DNA of 64,000 bases from Streptomyces sp. GQFP (GTDB taxonomy: Bacteria > Actinomycetota > Actinomycetes > Streptomycetales > Streptomycetaceae), in the NCBI RefSeq assembly GCF_021545335.1, contig NZ_CP089312.1, positions 6,944,001 through 7,008,000 of the forward strand. The letters are read 5' to 3'. The first letter of the stretch is position 1. Each line of letters opens with the position of its first letter. Shown here one piece after another: positions 1 to 8,499 of this stretch. The notes under the pieces are model-generated. The model ran no database searches, was not told where the DNA came from, and was given only the letters and a program-made list of their open reading frames with translations. The translations under genes were made by a program, and so were the position numbers.

Positions 1-1303
1 CCTTGGGATCGATCCCCATGTCCTGCGCGGCCTCGATCTCCTCGTCCGAGAACGTTCGGGCCACGACGATCCTGGTGCCGTCGGCATGCGGGAAAGTGCG
101 GCCCCGGTAGTTGCCGGAGTTCAGCTTCAGGTTCTGGCCGGTGACCAGGGTGCCGTCGGCCCGGAGGGGGACCAGCAGATGAGTGTCGGTCCACAGCGCG
201 CCGGCATGGTCGGACGGCACGTCGTACGACACGCTCACCGTCTTGTTCTCGAAGGCGGACACGCTGTAGCGCGAGGCGAACCCGAGTTCGAGGGACGCGC
301 TCACCGTGGCTTCCGCGTAGGCGCTGGCCCCCATGCCGAAGGGCTTCGCCGACGCCTCCACGCCCACCGTGGCACTGACGGAGATCCCGACGTTCTGCGA
401 GAACTCCTGTCCCTGCTCCTCCGAGACGCCCTGCTGGATCGCCTCGCTGATCGCCCCGCCGCCGGATCCCCGGAAGTCGACGTGGCGGACCAGGTCGTAC
501 TGACGCTTGCGCTCGATCTTGTAGAAGGGGGAGTTGGCCACCTTCCACGCCTCGGTGCGCCCGTCGTCCTTGACCATGTGGTACGGCACGGTCACGGTCC
601 GGTCGGTGACGATGGACCGGGGCGGCGGCGGGTTGTAGGACGTCAGGGTCAGGTCCGGGTCGTAGTCGGCCTTGTCGACGACGGCCGGCAGGTCCAGCAC
701 CCAGGTCACGGCCGTCGGCGCGTGCTGTGTGTCGGGGCCGAAGCTGAAGGCCGAGGTCGGCAGGAGCAGATGCTCCTCGGTGTCATCGACGGGGAGCAGC
801 GGGTTCGTGACGGCCCACAGGGCCTGGCCCGAGCCGTTGGCCTGCAGCGGGAGCCGGCCGAGTTCGCCGCGGCGTACATAGGCGCGGCCGGCGTGCTCCT
901 TCTTGACGCACATGAGACCCAGCGCGGAGGCGTCGGGCTTGACGGCGGCCCCTTCGCCGGCCGCGCGCATCGTCACCACGTCTCCCAGGGAGACATAGCC
1001 GACGGGCGGGACGGGACGCCAGATGACGGCCCTGATGAGCCCGCTCCAGGGGGCGTCGCCCGCGAATCGGCCCACCCGCTGGAAGTCCACGGGCGGCCGG
1101 AGCAGATCCTGGCCCGAGGAGCGGTCCCTGACCAGGAGCCCACCGACGTTGCCCGCCCACGTGGACGGGCTCGTGTGGGCGAAGACGCTGCCCAGGATCT
1201 TCCACTCCCCCTCCCTTACCGGGACTCCGGTGTGGAAGTACGGGCTCACGTTCCACTCCGTGGTGTAGGCGATCTCCAGGTCGCCATAGCGCTGAGTGAT
1301 CAT
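1..1303 (-). CDS. Vps62-related protein, possible pore-forming type (3' end outside window)
   Basis: About 434 codons are visible and the gene runs off the left edge. The start is the ATG at 1303, with GGGGGGAA just upstream. Residues about 90-105 read IWRPVPPVGYVSLGDVV, which closely resembles the Vps62/DUF946 repeat found in fungi, plants and some actinobacteria. The C-terminal half (about residues 290-370) is rich in alternating Ser/Val/Ala, such as ISVSATVGVEASA and ATVSASLELGFASRYSVSAF. Amphipathic strands of this kind are typical of aerolysin-like beta-pore proteins, so a secreted or surface-acting pore former is possible, but this is inference. There is no N-terminal signal peptide. 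The secreted protein gene at 1419-1883 lies just upstream on the same strand. Confidence 0.7.
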   Translation of the reverse strand, partial: MITQRYGDLEIAYTTEWNVSPYFHTGVPVREGEWKILGSVFAHTSPSTWAGNVGGLLVRDRSSGQDLLRPPVDFQRVGRFAGDAPWSGLIRAVIWRPVPPVGYVSLGDVVTMRAAGEGAAVKPDASALGLMCVKKEHAGRAYVRRGELGRLPLQANGSGQALWAVTNPLLPVDDTEEHLLLPTSAFSFGPDTQHAPTAVTWVLDLPAVVDKADYDPDLTLTSYNPPPPRSIVTDRTVTVPYHMVKDDGRTEAWKVANSPFYKIERKRQYDLVRHVDFRGSGGGAISEAIQQGVSEEQGQEFSQNVGISVSATVGVEASAKPFGMGASAYAEATVSASLELGFASRYSVSAFENKTVSVSYDVPSDHAGALWTDTHLLVPLRADGTLVTGQNLKLNSGNYRGRTFPHADGTRIVVARTFSDEEIEAAQDMGIDPK

Positions 1304-1418
1304 TTTTCTGGGTTCCCCCCTGTGTCTTCTGATACGGCGTCCGTGAGTCGGCGGACGACTTCACGGACGCCGGTGGTCTTGTCGGGCCGGCATGCCGGCC
1401 CGCGCGATCGGTGTGCGA

Positions 1419-1883
1419 TCAGCCGATGACGATGTCGCAGTCGGCCCTGCCGCTGGCGGCGATGTCGGCGAAGTCCGCCTGGATGGCGGGGTCGTACGCC
1501 GCCGAGCTGATGCTGCGGGTCTTCTTGCCGGGCACGGCCTTCTTCCCGGTCGAGTGCGTGACCTCCGCCGCACCCCACGTCAGGTCACAGGTCCAGTGGA
1601 AGGTACGGACGAGCAGGTTCGAGTTGTACCCGCTTCCCGCGATCGACCAGTTGCCGTCCGCCTTCACCACGAACGTGACGTTTCCGTTGACGCCCCGGCT
1701 GCTGTCGCTCGTGGCGAACGTGATCGACTGGCCGTCCGACGCGACCGTCTTGGTGGTGTCGTTGGCCTGCGCCGGAAGCGTTCCCAGCAACAGGGAGCCC
1801 AGCCCGGCCCCCGTCGCGATCAGCAGCGCCAGCCCCCGGCGAGTCCGGACCTGGCCGGACGTCCTGGTGTTGTCGAGTCGCAT
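1419..1883 (-). CDS. small secreted protein of unknown function
   Basis: 154 residues from the ATG at 1883, preceded by GAGAAGGA. The N-terminus has an RRGLALLIATGAGLGSLLLG hydrophobic segment ending in PAQA-ND, a good Sec-type signal peptide with cleavage after about residue 39. The mature part is about 115 residues, Ser/Thr-rich, with two cysteines (in WTCDLTW and in RADCDIVIG) that could form one disulfide. No known family was recognised. The last codons, DCDIVIG-stop, look complete. It precedes the Vps62-related gene by 115 bp on the same strand and may be co-expressed with it. Confidence 0.7.
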   Translation of the reverse strand: MRLDNTRTSGQVRTRRGLALLIATGAGLGSLLLGTLPAQANDTTKTVASDGQSITFATSDSSRGVNGNVTFVVKADGNWSIAGSGYNSNLLVRTFHWTCDLTWGAAEVTHSTGKKAVPGKKTRSISSAAYDPAIQADFADIAASGRADCDIVIG

Positions 1884-2596
1884 CTTGTGTCCTTCTCTCT
1901 CGTGTGTGTCTGTGTCTGAGGTGAGTACCGGGCTGGGGAAGACACCCCCACGACTGCTCTTCGGCCCGGCACATCTCCAGCATCGGGTCCGCCGACCGGC
2001 AAGACTTGGTGGAGGTCTGAGGCATGTCTGAGGGTGAGCTGAGGGCGGGCTGAGGGTGTTTCCCTCATGGGCGAGCCGGGTTGACGGGGAGTGTGTGAGC
2101 ACCACGTCCGGCGAGCCGGACGCAGACGGGGGTGTGTGAGGCTGCCCGGATGTTTCCCGCGTGGGGCCCGATGCCGGTCGCCGAACACCGGAAACAGCAG
2201 ACAACCGGAGATCGCGACACCGGCCTACGGGGGCGGGCTGACCACTCGTCCCCACCACCAGCCCGGCGACACGGTCTGAGCGGCGCATGGTGCCGCAGCC
2301 CGCCCGCAGGCCGGCGTGGGCCTGCCCGGGAAAACAGGCTGAGCAACTCTCAGGGCAGCCCACGCACGGCGCGGGAAGATCAGGACGTTGCCGTCACCGG
2401 GGAAGTCCGCGGCCGCCGGCTTCGCCGCCCCGCGCGCCAGGCAGCCAGGACCGACTTCGTCGGCCCGAGCCGTTGATGACGTGGTCACGGTCGTCCGGGT
2501 CCTGCCGGCCGCCACCCGGCCCCTCGGCCCGCAGACGGCCGGCCACCTGCCCCAGCTCGGCGCCGCCTTGGCCGTCGGCTGCTGAGGCCACGCGGC
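1884..2596. other. gap without a supported gene
   Basis: About 700 bp between the secreted protein gene and the hydrolase gene. Several overlapping open frames exist on both strands, but none has a convincing start, domain or codon pattern. TTGACGG near 2079 resembles a -35 element, but no matching -10 was identified. The part next to 1883 should hold the promoter of the secreted protein gene. Confidence 0.5.
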
Positions 2597-3835
2597 TCAC
2601 TCGGTCAGGAAGGCGTCGATGTGCGACAGGAACTCGTCCCAGGCCGGTTCGAACGCGGTGAGCAGGTGGCTGCGGCTCTTGAGCAGGACCAGCTGGCTGT
2701 CGGGAATGAGAGAGGCCAGCTCGTTGGCCTGCGAGACCGGCACCCGCTCGTCGTCGCGGGAGTGGAGGATCAGCGTCGGACAGGCCACCCTTTGGGCGAT
2801 GTCGGACACGTCGATCCGGGCGAACTCCTCAAGGAAACGGACCCCGTTGGACGGCGAGGTCGTCTGCCGCTGGAAGGCGGTGAACTCGTCCCAGTCCGCC
2901 GGTGTGCCGTCGGGCAGGAACTGCGAGGCGAAGACCCGCAGGAATCTGGGGTCCTGGTGGATCCATCCCACCCGGGCCACATCCAGGTCGAGGGCCGCCT
3001 CGGCGCTCTCGGTCTCGCTCCGGGCCCGGACCTGCCGTCCTCGGGCGTAGGCCCCGGCGAGGATCAGCCGGCTGACCCGCTCCGGATGGCGTGCGGCGTA
3101 GGCCACCGCCACGGCACCGCCCTGCGACACCCCGAGCAGAGGGAACCGGTCGAGCCCCACGGCCTCGACCACGGTCTCCAGGTCGTCGACCCAGTCCTCG
3201 AACGTGAAGCCGGGCACCACCCAGTCGGAGAGGCCGCACCCGCGCTCGTCGTAGCGGATCAGCCGGCGCTTGCGGGCGAGCCCGCCCAGCCAGTGCGACC
3301 ACACCGGAGTCGTCCACTCCAGGTCGAGATGGGACATCCAGTTGGCCGCCTTGAGCAGGGGCGGGCCCGAGCCGACGGCGGCATACGCGATGCGCGTGCC
3401 GTCACCGGCCCGGCAGAACCGGATGGTCTGACGATCGCCGCCGCTCGGCCCGTCGGCTGTCGTCTTCTCGGCGCCGGTCCCCTGTTCGGTGCCTGCGGAC
3501 GGGGACGGGGTGTCACCGACGGCTGTTACCGGGGCCACGAACTGACAGCCCCGCCGGTGCACGGTACGGATCAGCTGCTGACGGCTGCCGGTGTCCCCCA
3601 CGGCCAGACGCGCGGTCCGCAGCGCCGTCGTGAGGGCGGCCTCGCTGACGAAGCGGTCACCCCACACCTCGTCGAGCAACTCGCTCTTCGGAACCACCCG
3701 GTCCCGGTGTTCGACCAGGTGGCACAGCAGGTCCAGAGCCCGGGGCTCGACATGGACCGGCTCGCCGGCCCGTAGGAGCTGATGCCGAGCAGTGTCCAGC
3801 TCGAACTCCCCGAAGCGATACTTGTCCCCCTCCAC
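2597..3835 (-). CDS. winged-helix DNA-binding domain fused to alpha/beta hydrolase
   Basis: 412 residues from a GTG at 3835; a TTG pair just upstream is an alternative, and the frame stays open to 3934. Residues 1-100 form an OmpR/CadC-type winged helix: YRFGEFELDTARHQLLR, then a second part with VVPKSELLDEVWGD and IRTVHRRGCQFVAPV. A Pro/Thr-rich linker follows. Residues about 150-410 are an alpha/beta hydrolase with nucleophile elbow GVSQGG, an Asp in HSRDDERVP and a His in SRSHLLTAFE near the C-terminus. The arrangement matches one-component regulators that join a winged helix to a hydrolase or esterase-like sensor. The effector or substrate cannot be told from sequence. No strong ribosome-binding site precedes the GTG. 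Confidence 0.75.
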   Translation of the reverse strand: MEGDKYRFGEFELDTARHQLLRAGEPVHVEPRALDLLCHLVEHRDRVVPKSELLDEVWGDRFVSEAALTTALRTARLAVGDTGSRQQLIRTVHRRGCQFVAPVTAVGDTPSPSAGTEQGTGAEKTTADGPSGGDRQTIRFCRAGDGTRIAYAAVGSGPPLLKAANWMSHLDLEWTTPVWSHWLGGLARKRRLIRYDERGCGLSDWVVPGFTFEDWVDDLETVVEAVGLDRFPLLGVSQGGAVAVAYAARHPERVSRLILAGAYARGRQVRARSETESAEAALDLDVARVGWIHQDPRFLRVFASQFLPDGTPADWDEFTAFQRQTTSPSNGVRFLEEFARIDVSDIAQRVACPTLILHSRDDERVPVSQANELASLIPDSQLVLLKSRSHLLTAFEPAWDEFLSHIDAFLTE

Positions 3836-4250
3836 CTTTGCAGCGTACAACAATCCCCCCCCTGGGCGTACACATGTCCGAGCACGGCTGGATCGGGGCC
3901 GGCGGAACGTCGACCGGTCCTGGTTCGTGGGCATCCGGGCCGGCCTGTGTTCTGGGGCCAGTCACTCCATGTCGTGTGATGCCGTGGTACGGGCCGGCCG
4001 GTGCTCCCTGCGGCAGGGGTGAGTGGCCGCCGGTGAGGGTGCGTACCGATCGTCGGCGCTGCTGCACCACTGGTGATCCCGGCGCGTCCGCCGGGGCGGA
4101 GGGTGGTGGCGACGGTCGGCTCGCGGGTGACGACGGAATGATGGGGGAGCCCGCCGACGGCCGCTGTGCCGTCCTGGGTCGCGCAACCGTGCCGGTCACT
4201 CCTGGGCGCCGGACGGCTGGCGGCCGTCGGCTCGGCCCCCTGAAAGATAA

Positions 4251-4263
4251 TTGCATAGTGCAA
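4251..4263. promoter_or_regulatory. TTGCATAGTGCAA palindrome, candidate MarR operator
   Basis: A perfect inverted repeat (TTGCA, 3-bp spacer, TGCAA) in a locally AT-rich patch. It shares TTGCATA with the sites at 4879 and 6682 around the marR gene at 6078. Palindromes of this size suit MarR-family dimers. Its target is unclear because no gene starts within 400 bp. Confidence 0.4.
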
Positions 4264-4878
4264 AATCGAATGCCAGGGCTGAGGGTGCCCTCGGGGGCTT
4301 TCCGGCCGGGGTGCGGTTTCCGGGGTGTGCATGGTGCGGTGGCCGCGGCATCGTGCACACCCCGCCCGGCGATTCTCGTCGGGCGGACGTCGTCCGGGGT
4401 GTCGAGTCGCACGAAGGGGATGGGCGGCCCGCCTCGCGGAACGGCGCCGCGCCGTTCTCCCGAGGCAGGAAGCGGGAGGGGGTGTGTGGTGGCGATTGGC
4501 CACCCGGGCGGCGGCCTACGGGCGGCGGCGCAGGTTGCGGTACCGGACCGCCCTCGGTCCGAAGGTGCGCGCCACCGTTCGCCTGCCCCCTGCCGGATTG
4601 TGGGTGGCCACCTCCAGGGCGGCAAGGCGGTCTGTTCCAGTGGTGCGGCCGATGCGCCGCGGCGGGAGGAGCCATTCGCCGCAGACCATTCCGGGCCTGC
4701 GCGGAACAGCCGGATCGGCAGTCGCAGGGCGGAGCGGCGTCATCGGCAAGGGAGTTGGGGGTGATGTGGGGTGGCGGTGTCCGGGTGCCTCATCGTTTCC
4801 TCCGCGGGGCGGGGGATGTCGGTTTTCGGCCTCGATCGGTTAAAGGGGCAGGGCGAGCCCGTGCCCTCGCCGCCACCG

Positions 4879-4891
4879 TTGCATAGTCTAA
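4879..4891 (+). promoter_or_regulatory. TTGCATAGTCTAA, candidate MarR operator or promoter element
   Basis: Imperfect copy of the TTGCATAGTGCAA palindrome, ending 63 bp before the start of the PP2C phosphatase gene. TAGTCT resembles a -10 region, so the site could overlap the promoter. This fits autorepression of the PP2C-marR pair, but binding is inferred. Confidence 0.35.
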
Positions 4892-4954
4892 AGGTTGGGG
4901 AGGGGCGCCTGGGCAGGGCGGCTCTACAGGGTCGCGACACCGCTGGAGTACGCC

Positions 4955-6043
4955 ATGACCGCGAAGAAGCCGCCGTCCAACGGAACGTTGCTGTCCTGCA
5001 TGCCGGTCGCGGTGATGGCCGTGGTGACGGGGATGGACGTCGTGGCCGGGCCTGGGGTCGGGCTGCTGCCGTTGGTGTCGCTCGGGCCGGCCTTCTCCGG
5101 ACTGCTCGGGGGATGGCGGCGTACCGCCGTGATCGGCGTGGTGGCGCTGCTGCTGTGCGTGGGACTCGGCCTGTACGACGGGCTGTTCGCGGAGAGCCGG
5201 GGCTTCGCGGCCCTCGGGTCGGTGGCGGGTGTCACCGGTGTGGGTATCGCGGCCGCGGTGATGCGCTCGCGCCGGGAGGCGGAGCTGGCCGGCGTCCGCT
5301 CGATCGCCGAGGTCGCCCAGCGGGTGCTGCTGCGGCCGGTGCCATTGACGGCGGGCCCGCTGCAGGCGGCGGTGTCGTACACGTCCGCTGTCGCCGAGGC
5401 GCGGATCGGGGGCGATCTGTACGAGGTGGTCGCCTCGCCGCACGGTGTCCGAGTGATCGTCGGAGATGCGCAGGGCAAGGGGCTGGCCGCGGTCGAGACG
5501 GCCGCCGTGGTGCTCGGCGTGTTCCGGGAGGCCGCCCACGACGAGCCCGACCTGGTGGGGCTCGGCGAGCGGCTGGAGCGGAGCGTGGCCCGGGAGCTGG
5601 AGGGGGAGAAGTCCGTCACCGCGATCCTCGCCGAGATCGGCTCCGGCCACGAGGCCGTGTTCCTCAACTACGGCCATCCGGCCCCGATGCGCGTACGCCG
5701 GGACGGCACCGCCGACTTCCCGCAGCCGTCCTCCTTCGCGCTTCCCCTGGGGTTGGGTGCCCAGGGGGCGGACGGCCCGAAACCGTATCCGGTGGCGTTC
5801 GGGCCCGGCGAGCAGCTGCTGCTGTACACCGACGGTGTCACCGAGGCCCGTGACGAGCACGGCTCGTTCTACCCGCTCGCCGACCGGGCCCACCTGCTGA
5901 AGGACCTCGACCCGCACAGCGCGCTGGACGCGCTGCGCGAGGACGTGCAACGGCATGTGGCCGGGCCGCCGCACGACGACGCCGCGATGCTCCTGCTGCG
6001 CTACCACGGTCATGGAAAGGGAAAATCTGTTCCCGCCGATTGA
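4955..6043 (+). CDS. membrane-anchored PP2C-family (SpoIIE-type) serine phosphatase
   Basis: 362 residues. The ATG at 4955 is chosen because GGAG lies 7 bp upstream; the frame extends further left but lacks coding features. Residues about 10-95 hold three to four transmembrane segments (for example MPVAVMAVVTGMDVVAG and AVIGVVALLLCVGLGLY). A SpoIIE/PP2C domain follows, with metal-binding Asp motifs GGDLYEV, VGDAQGKG, LYTDGVTEARDEHG and a terminal DDAAMLLLR. This architecture is one of the most common phosphatases in Streptomyces, usually acting on STAS-type anti-sigma antagonists. The marR gene follows after 34 bp and is probably co-transcribed. Possible regulation is through the TTGCATA site at 4879. 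Confidence 0.85.
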   Translation: MTAKKPPSNGTLLSCMPVAVMAVVTGMDVVAGPGVGLLPLVSLGPAFSGLLGGWRRTAVIGVVALLLCVGLGLYDGLFAESRGFAALGSVAGVTGVGIAAAVMRSRREAELAGVRSIAEVAQRVLLRPVPLTAGPLQAAVSYTSAVAEARIGGDLYEVVASPHGVRVIVGDAQGKGLAAVETAAVVLGVFREAAHDEPDLVGLGERLERSVARELEGEKSVTAILAEIGSGHEAVFLNYGHPAPMRVRRDGTADFPQPSSFALPLGLGAQGADGPKPYPVAFGPGEQLLLYTDGVTEARDEHGSFYPLADRAHLLKDLDPHSALDALREDVQRHVAGPPHDDAAMLLLRYHGHGKGKSVPAD

Positions 6044-6077
6044 GTGCGCGGGTGCCTCAACGCGTAGAAAGGGAGGC

Positions 6078-6611
6078 ATGGCGGAGCGTAAGACCCCTCT
6101 GAGGGGCATGGACGATGTCGATGCGGTCACTCGTGCGGTGCTGACCGCGTCGCGGTTGCTGGTGGCGGTCTCGGCACGCTCCCTGGCCGCGGTCGAGGAA
6201 GGGGTGACGCTCCCTCAGTTCCGCATGCTGGTGGTGCTGTCCACCCGTGGTGCCACCAAACTGGTCGTCCTCGCGGATCTGCTCCAGGTGGCGCCGTCCA
6301 CCGCCATGCGCATGGTCGACCGCCTGATCGCGGCCGGGCTCGCCGACCGTCAGGTCAACCCGGACAACCGCCGCGAGACCATGCTCCAGCTCACGGACGA
6401 GGGGCGGCGCACCGTCGAGGACGTCACCGCCCGTCGTCGGGCCGAGATCGCGGCGATCGTCGAGCGGCTCGGTCCGGAGCAGCGAGGGGCACTCGTCGCT
6501 GCGCTGACCGCGTTCAACGAGGCGGGCGGAGAGCCGCCGGCCCCGGCGGCGGACGACGCGGAGCTGTATCCGCTGGGCTGGGTGGACACGACGGTGGGGC
6601 GCGGGGCCTGA
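6078..6611 (+). CDS. MarR-family transcriptional regulator
   Basis: 177 residues from ATG 6078 with AAAGGGAGG 6 bp upstream. The winged helix-turn-helix core is VTLPQFRMLVVLSTRG, LVVLADLLQVAPSTAMRMVDRL, then the wing NPDNRRETMLQLTDEGRRTV. Helical N- and C-terminal parts give the dimer interface. The C-terminus carries an extra Pro/Ala-rich tail of about 30 residues. It follows the PP2C gene, and MarR proteins commonly regulate their own operon and a neighbour. Sites TTGCATAGTCTAA (4879) and TTGCATAACGCAA (6682) flank the pair and are plausible operators. The ligand is unknown. Confidence 0.85.
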   Translation: MAERKTPLRGMDDVDAVTRAVLTASRLLVAVSARSLAAVEEGVTLPQFRMLVVLSTRGATKLVVLADLLQVAPSTAMRMVDRLIAAGLADRQVNPDNRRETMLQLTDEGRRTVEDVTARRRAEIAAIVERLGPEQRGALVAALTAFNEAGGEPPAPAADDAELYPLGWVDTTVGRGA

Positions 6612-6619
6612 GGCCCCGC
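6601..6619 (+). terminator. GC hairpin at the marR stop codon
   Basis: GCGGGGCC and GGCCCCGC flank the TGA stop codon of marR, which lies in the 3-nt loop. It could act as a terminator of the PP2C-marR transcript, though no U-tract follows. Confidence 0.4.
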
Positions 6620-6681
6620 GCCCCGTCCGCTGTCCGCTGCCCGCGATTCGTTGGACCGCCCTGTGTCACCTTTGACGGGTT

Positions 6682-6694
6682 TTGCATAACGCAA
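6682..6694. promoter_or_regulatory. TTGCATAACGCAA palindrome, candidate MarR operator
   Basis: Inverted repeat TTGC-N5-GCAA about 70 bp after marR and about 175 bp before the membrane protein gene at 6868. It shares TTGCATA with the sites at 4251 and 4879. TTTGACGG lies just before it and could be a -35 element. Confidence 0.4.
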
Positions 6695-6867
6695 GGGAGT
6701 CGTGAAGAGTGGCGGCGGGGATGATGTCCGGGCCCCGGCTGCCGGATCCCGGCAACATACGCCGCTCCAGGATGTCCAGCTGAAGGCGGCGCGGGCCGCT
6801 GGGCCGGGCACCACCATGAGGGCGCCGCGACTCGCGGACAACGGACGACCCGGGGGTGGAGAAGCGG

Positions 6868-7593
6868 ATGCCGAAACCGCGCCGACGACCGCCCGCGGCG
6901 GAAGCGGGAATGATGCCTCTGATGTCCCACCTGAGGACAACCGTGTGGGGGCCCGCAGAGTTCGTCGGCCTGCCCCCGCGACGGCTTCTCGCCGAGGGGC
7001 TGTTCGCGGGGATCCTGACCGCAGGCGCGATCATCGGCGTGGGGGTGGCGGGGGTGTGGACCGGGCGGCCCGCCCTGGCCAGTGGGGAGGCCGGGCTGGT
7101 CGTGGCCGTCGCGCTGGGTGTGTACCTGCTCGTGACCGGGGCCGGGCGGGCGCTCGTCGGGATCGTCACGGTGCTCGGGGCGTGCCTGGCTCTGCTGACG
7201 CCCCAGGCCGCCGTGGGACTGGTGCTGGAACAGCGGGGCCGTGTGCAGTCCGTGGTGGTGACCTCGGTCGACGGCGGGCCGGGCGCCGGCATCCGGGACG
7301 GCCGCTACCTGTGCTCGGTGACCGGCCCCGAGGGCGTCCCTCTCGGCACGAGGATCTGGCGGGGCTGTCGGGCCTCGACCCGGCCCGGGGACGCGCTGAC
7401 GATCGTGTACGACCCCGAGGGCAGGGTTCCGCCCCGGGGCGTGGCTCCCGAGGCCGGGCACGGCCTCCTGACCGGCGTCGTCGCCCTGGCGTGCGCACTG
7501 GTCGTCGGGTGCGCGGTCGCGGTCGTACGTTCCTTCCGGCTGAGCCCCGCCCCCGCGCCGACCGGCAACCGGCCTCGTCCTTCCGCCGGTTGA
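6868..7593 (+). CDS. four-helix membrane protein of unknown function
   Basis: 241 residues from the ATG at 6868, with GGAG 6 bp upstream; a GTG at 6856 and ATGs at 6910/6913 are alternatives. An Arg-rich N-terminus (MPKPRRRPP) is followed by three hydrophobic segments, LLAEGLFAGILTAGAIIGVGV, GLVVAVALGVYLLVTG and IVTVLGACLALLTP. A soluble domain of about 90 residues containing YLCSVTGPEGVPLGTRIW and DALTIVYDPEG comes next, then a final transmembrane helix (GVVALACALVVGCAVAVV). The layout resembles the membrane protein at 9840-11123, which also has a beta-type domain between helices. No named family was recognised. A MarR-type palindrome lies upstream. Confidence 0.65.
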   Translation: MPKPRRRPPAAEAGMMPLMSHLRTTVWGPAEFVGLPPRRLLAEGLFAGILTAGAIIGVGVAGVWTGRPALASGEAGLVVAVALGVYLLVTGAGRALVGIVTVLGACLALLTPQAAVGLVLEQRGRVQSVVVTSVDGGPGAGIRDGRYLCSVTGPEGVPLGTRIWRGCRASTRPGDALTIVYDPEGRVPPRGVAPEAGHGLLTGVVALACALVVGCAVAVVRSFRLSPAPAPTGNRPRPSAG

Positions 7594-7603
7594 GGACGAG
7601 GCC
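7571..7603 (+). terminator. hairpin overlapping the end of the 6868-7593 gene
   Basis: GGCCTCGTCC (7571-7580) and its exact complement GGACGAGGCC (7594-7603) form a 10-bp stem with a 13-nt loop containing the stop codon. This is a plausible terminator. Confidence 0.5.
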
Positions 7604-7746
7604 GGGGCGGTGCTGCGTCTTCCCGGGGGCTGAGACATCGGCGGCTGCCACCGTGGGCCCCTCGGTCCCCCAGCAGAAGAGCAGGTCAGCAGGTGTGACC
7701 GGCGCGGACATCGCGAGGCGGACCTGAGTGAACCGGCGGCTGCGCG

Positions 7747-8499
7747 TCACTCCGACGTCGACGCGGCGGCTGTCGGGCTGGCCGTCGGGGCGGTGGTCTG
7801 TACGTCCAGGTCCGGGCGCGGCTTCAGAACGACGATCGGGGATCCCGGCTGGGGGACGGGCGGGGTGACCTGCTCCTTGGGGAGTTTCGGGGGGTTCGTC
7901 TGCTGGTAGTTGACCTGGTCGTGGTTGACCAGCCCGGTCTTCTCCAGCACGGTGATGTGGTCGAGCACGGTGTCGTTGGCGAGATCGGCCAGTTGACGCA
8001 CCAGGGTGTTGCGCGTAGTGGCGCGGATCTTGGCGATGGTCGGGAAGATCTGGCCGTGGGTGACGCGCATGATGGTGACAGCGGTGGAGTCGAACTCCCT
8101 GCCGGTGGCCGAGTCGACGGTCGCCACGAACTGCTGCTGTTGGGGGCTCGCCTGGTTGTTGAGGGTGATGCCCAGTTCGGGGGCGATCTTGCGGCACATC
8201 TCGTCGAGTCCGGCGTGCCCGACGATCAGGTGCTCGCCGGCCTCCTTCATCTCCGGCGTCGTACCGCGTTCCATGACCATCTCACCCAGCGGGTACTCCC
8301 AGAGTCCGGCGGAGCGGACCTTGATGACGAAGTCCCGGTCGGCCTCCGTCAAAGGACCGGACGACGTGTTGGCGATGATCCGTTCCGAGTTCGTGGCCGT
8401 GTTCTCGATGCCCAGCATGGCGGGGTAGGCGAGCGCGGCGAGGGTCAGCAGCAGACCGCCGCCCACGAAGATCGTTCCGATGTTCCACGTACGAGGCAT
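7747..8499 (-). CDS. DUF4142-domain exported or membrane-anchored protein
   Basis: 250 residues from ATG 8499 with CAGGAG upstream. One N-terminal transmembrane or uncleaved signal segment (TIFVGGGLLLTLAALAYPAML) is followed by a DUF4142 (ferritin-like helical) domain: LTEADRDFVIKVRSAGLWEYPLGEMV, a second helix pair with AGEHLIVGHAGLDEMCRKIAPELG, and FDSTAVTIMRVTHGQIFPTIAKI. The C-terminal 50 residues are a Pro/Thr/Ser-rich tail, probably disordered and extracellular. Members of this family occur as exported stress proteins with no known reaction. It is monocistronic and convergent with the gene ending at 7593. Confidence 0.75.
   Translation of the reverse strand: MPRTWNIGTIFVGGGLLLTLAALAYPAMLGIENTATNSERIIANTSSGPLTEADRDFVIKVRSAGLWEYPLGEMVMERGTTPEMKEAGEHLIVGHAGLDEMCRKIAPELGITLNNQASPQQQQFVATVDSATGREFDSTAVTIMRVTHGQIFPTIAKIRATTRNTLVRQLADLANDTVLDHITVLEKTGLVNHDQVNYQQTNPPKLPKEQVTPPVPQPGSPIVVLKPRPDLDVQTTAPTASPTAAASTSE

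Larger units (their letters stand above)
3836..4954. other. long gap with a TTGCA palindrome and an inverted repeat
   Basis: About 1.1 kb of very GC-rich DNA with long open frames on both strands but no recognisable domain or reliable start. It holds a perfect TTGCA-TAG-TGCAA palindrome at 4251-4263. It also holds an inverted repeat of 11-bp arms, CGGGGTGTGCA at 4321-4331 and its complement at 4354-4364. The right end carries the promoter region of the PP2C gene. I see no gene that can be supported. Confidence 0.5.

Noticed and set aside
3838..4764. 308-codon plus-strand frame in the 3.8-4.9 kb gap
   Set aside because: No domain, no clear ribosome-binding site and unnatural Gly/Arg composition; overlapping frames on both strands look alike.
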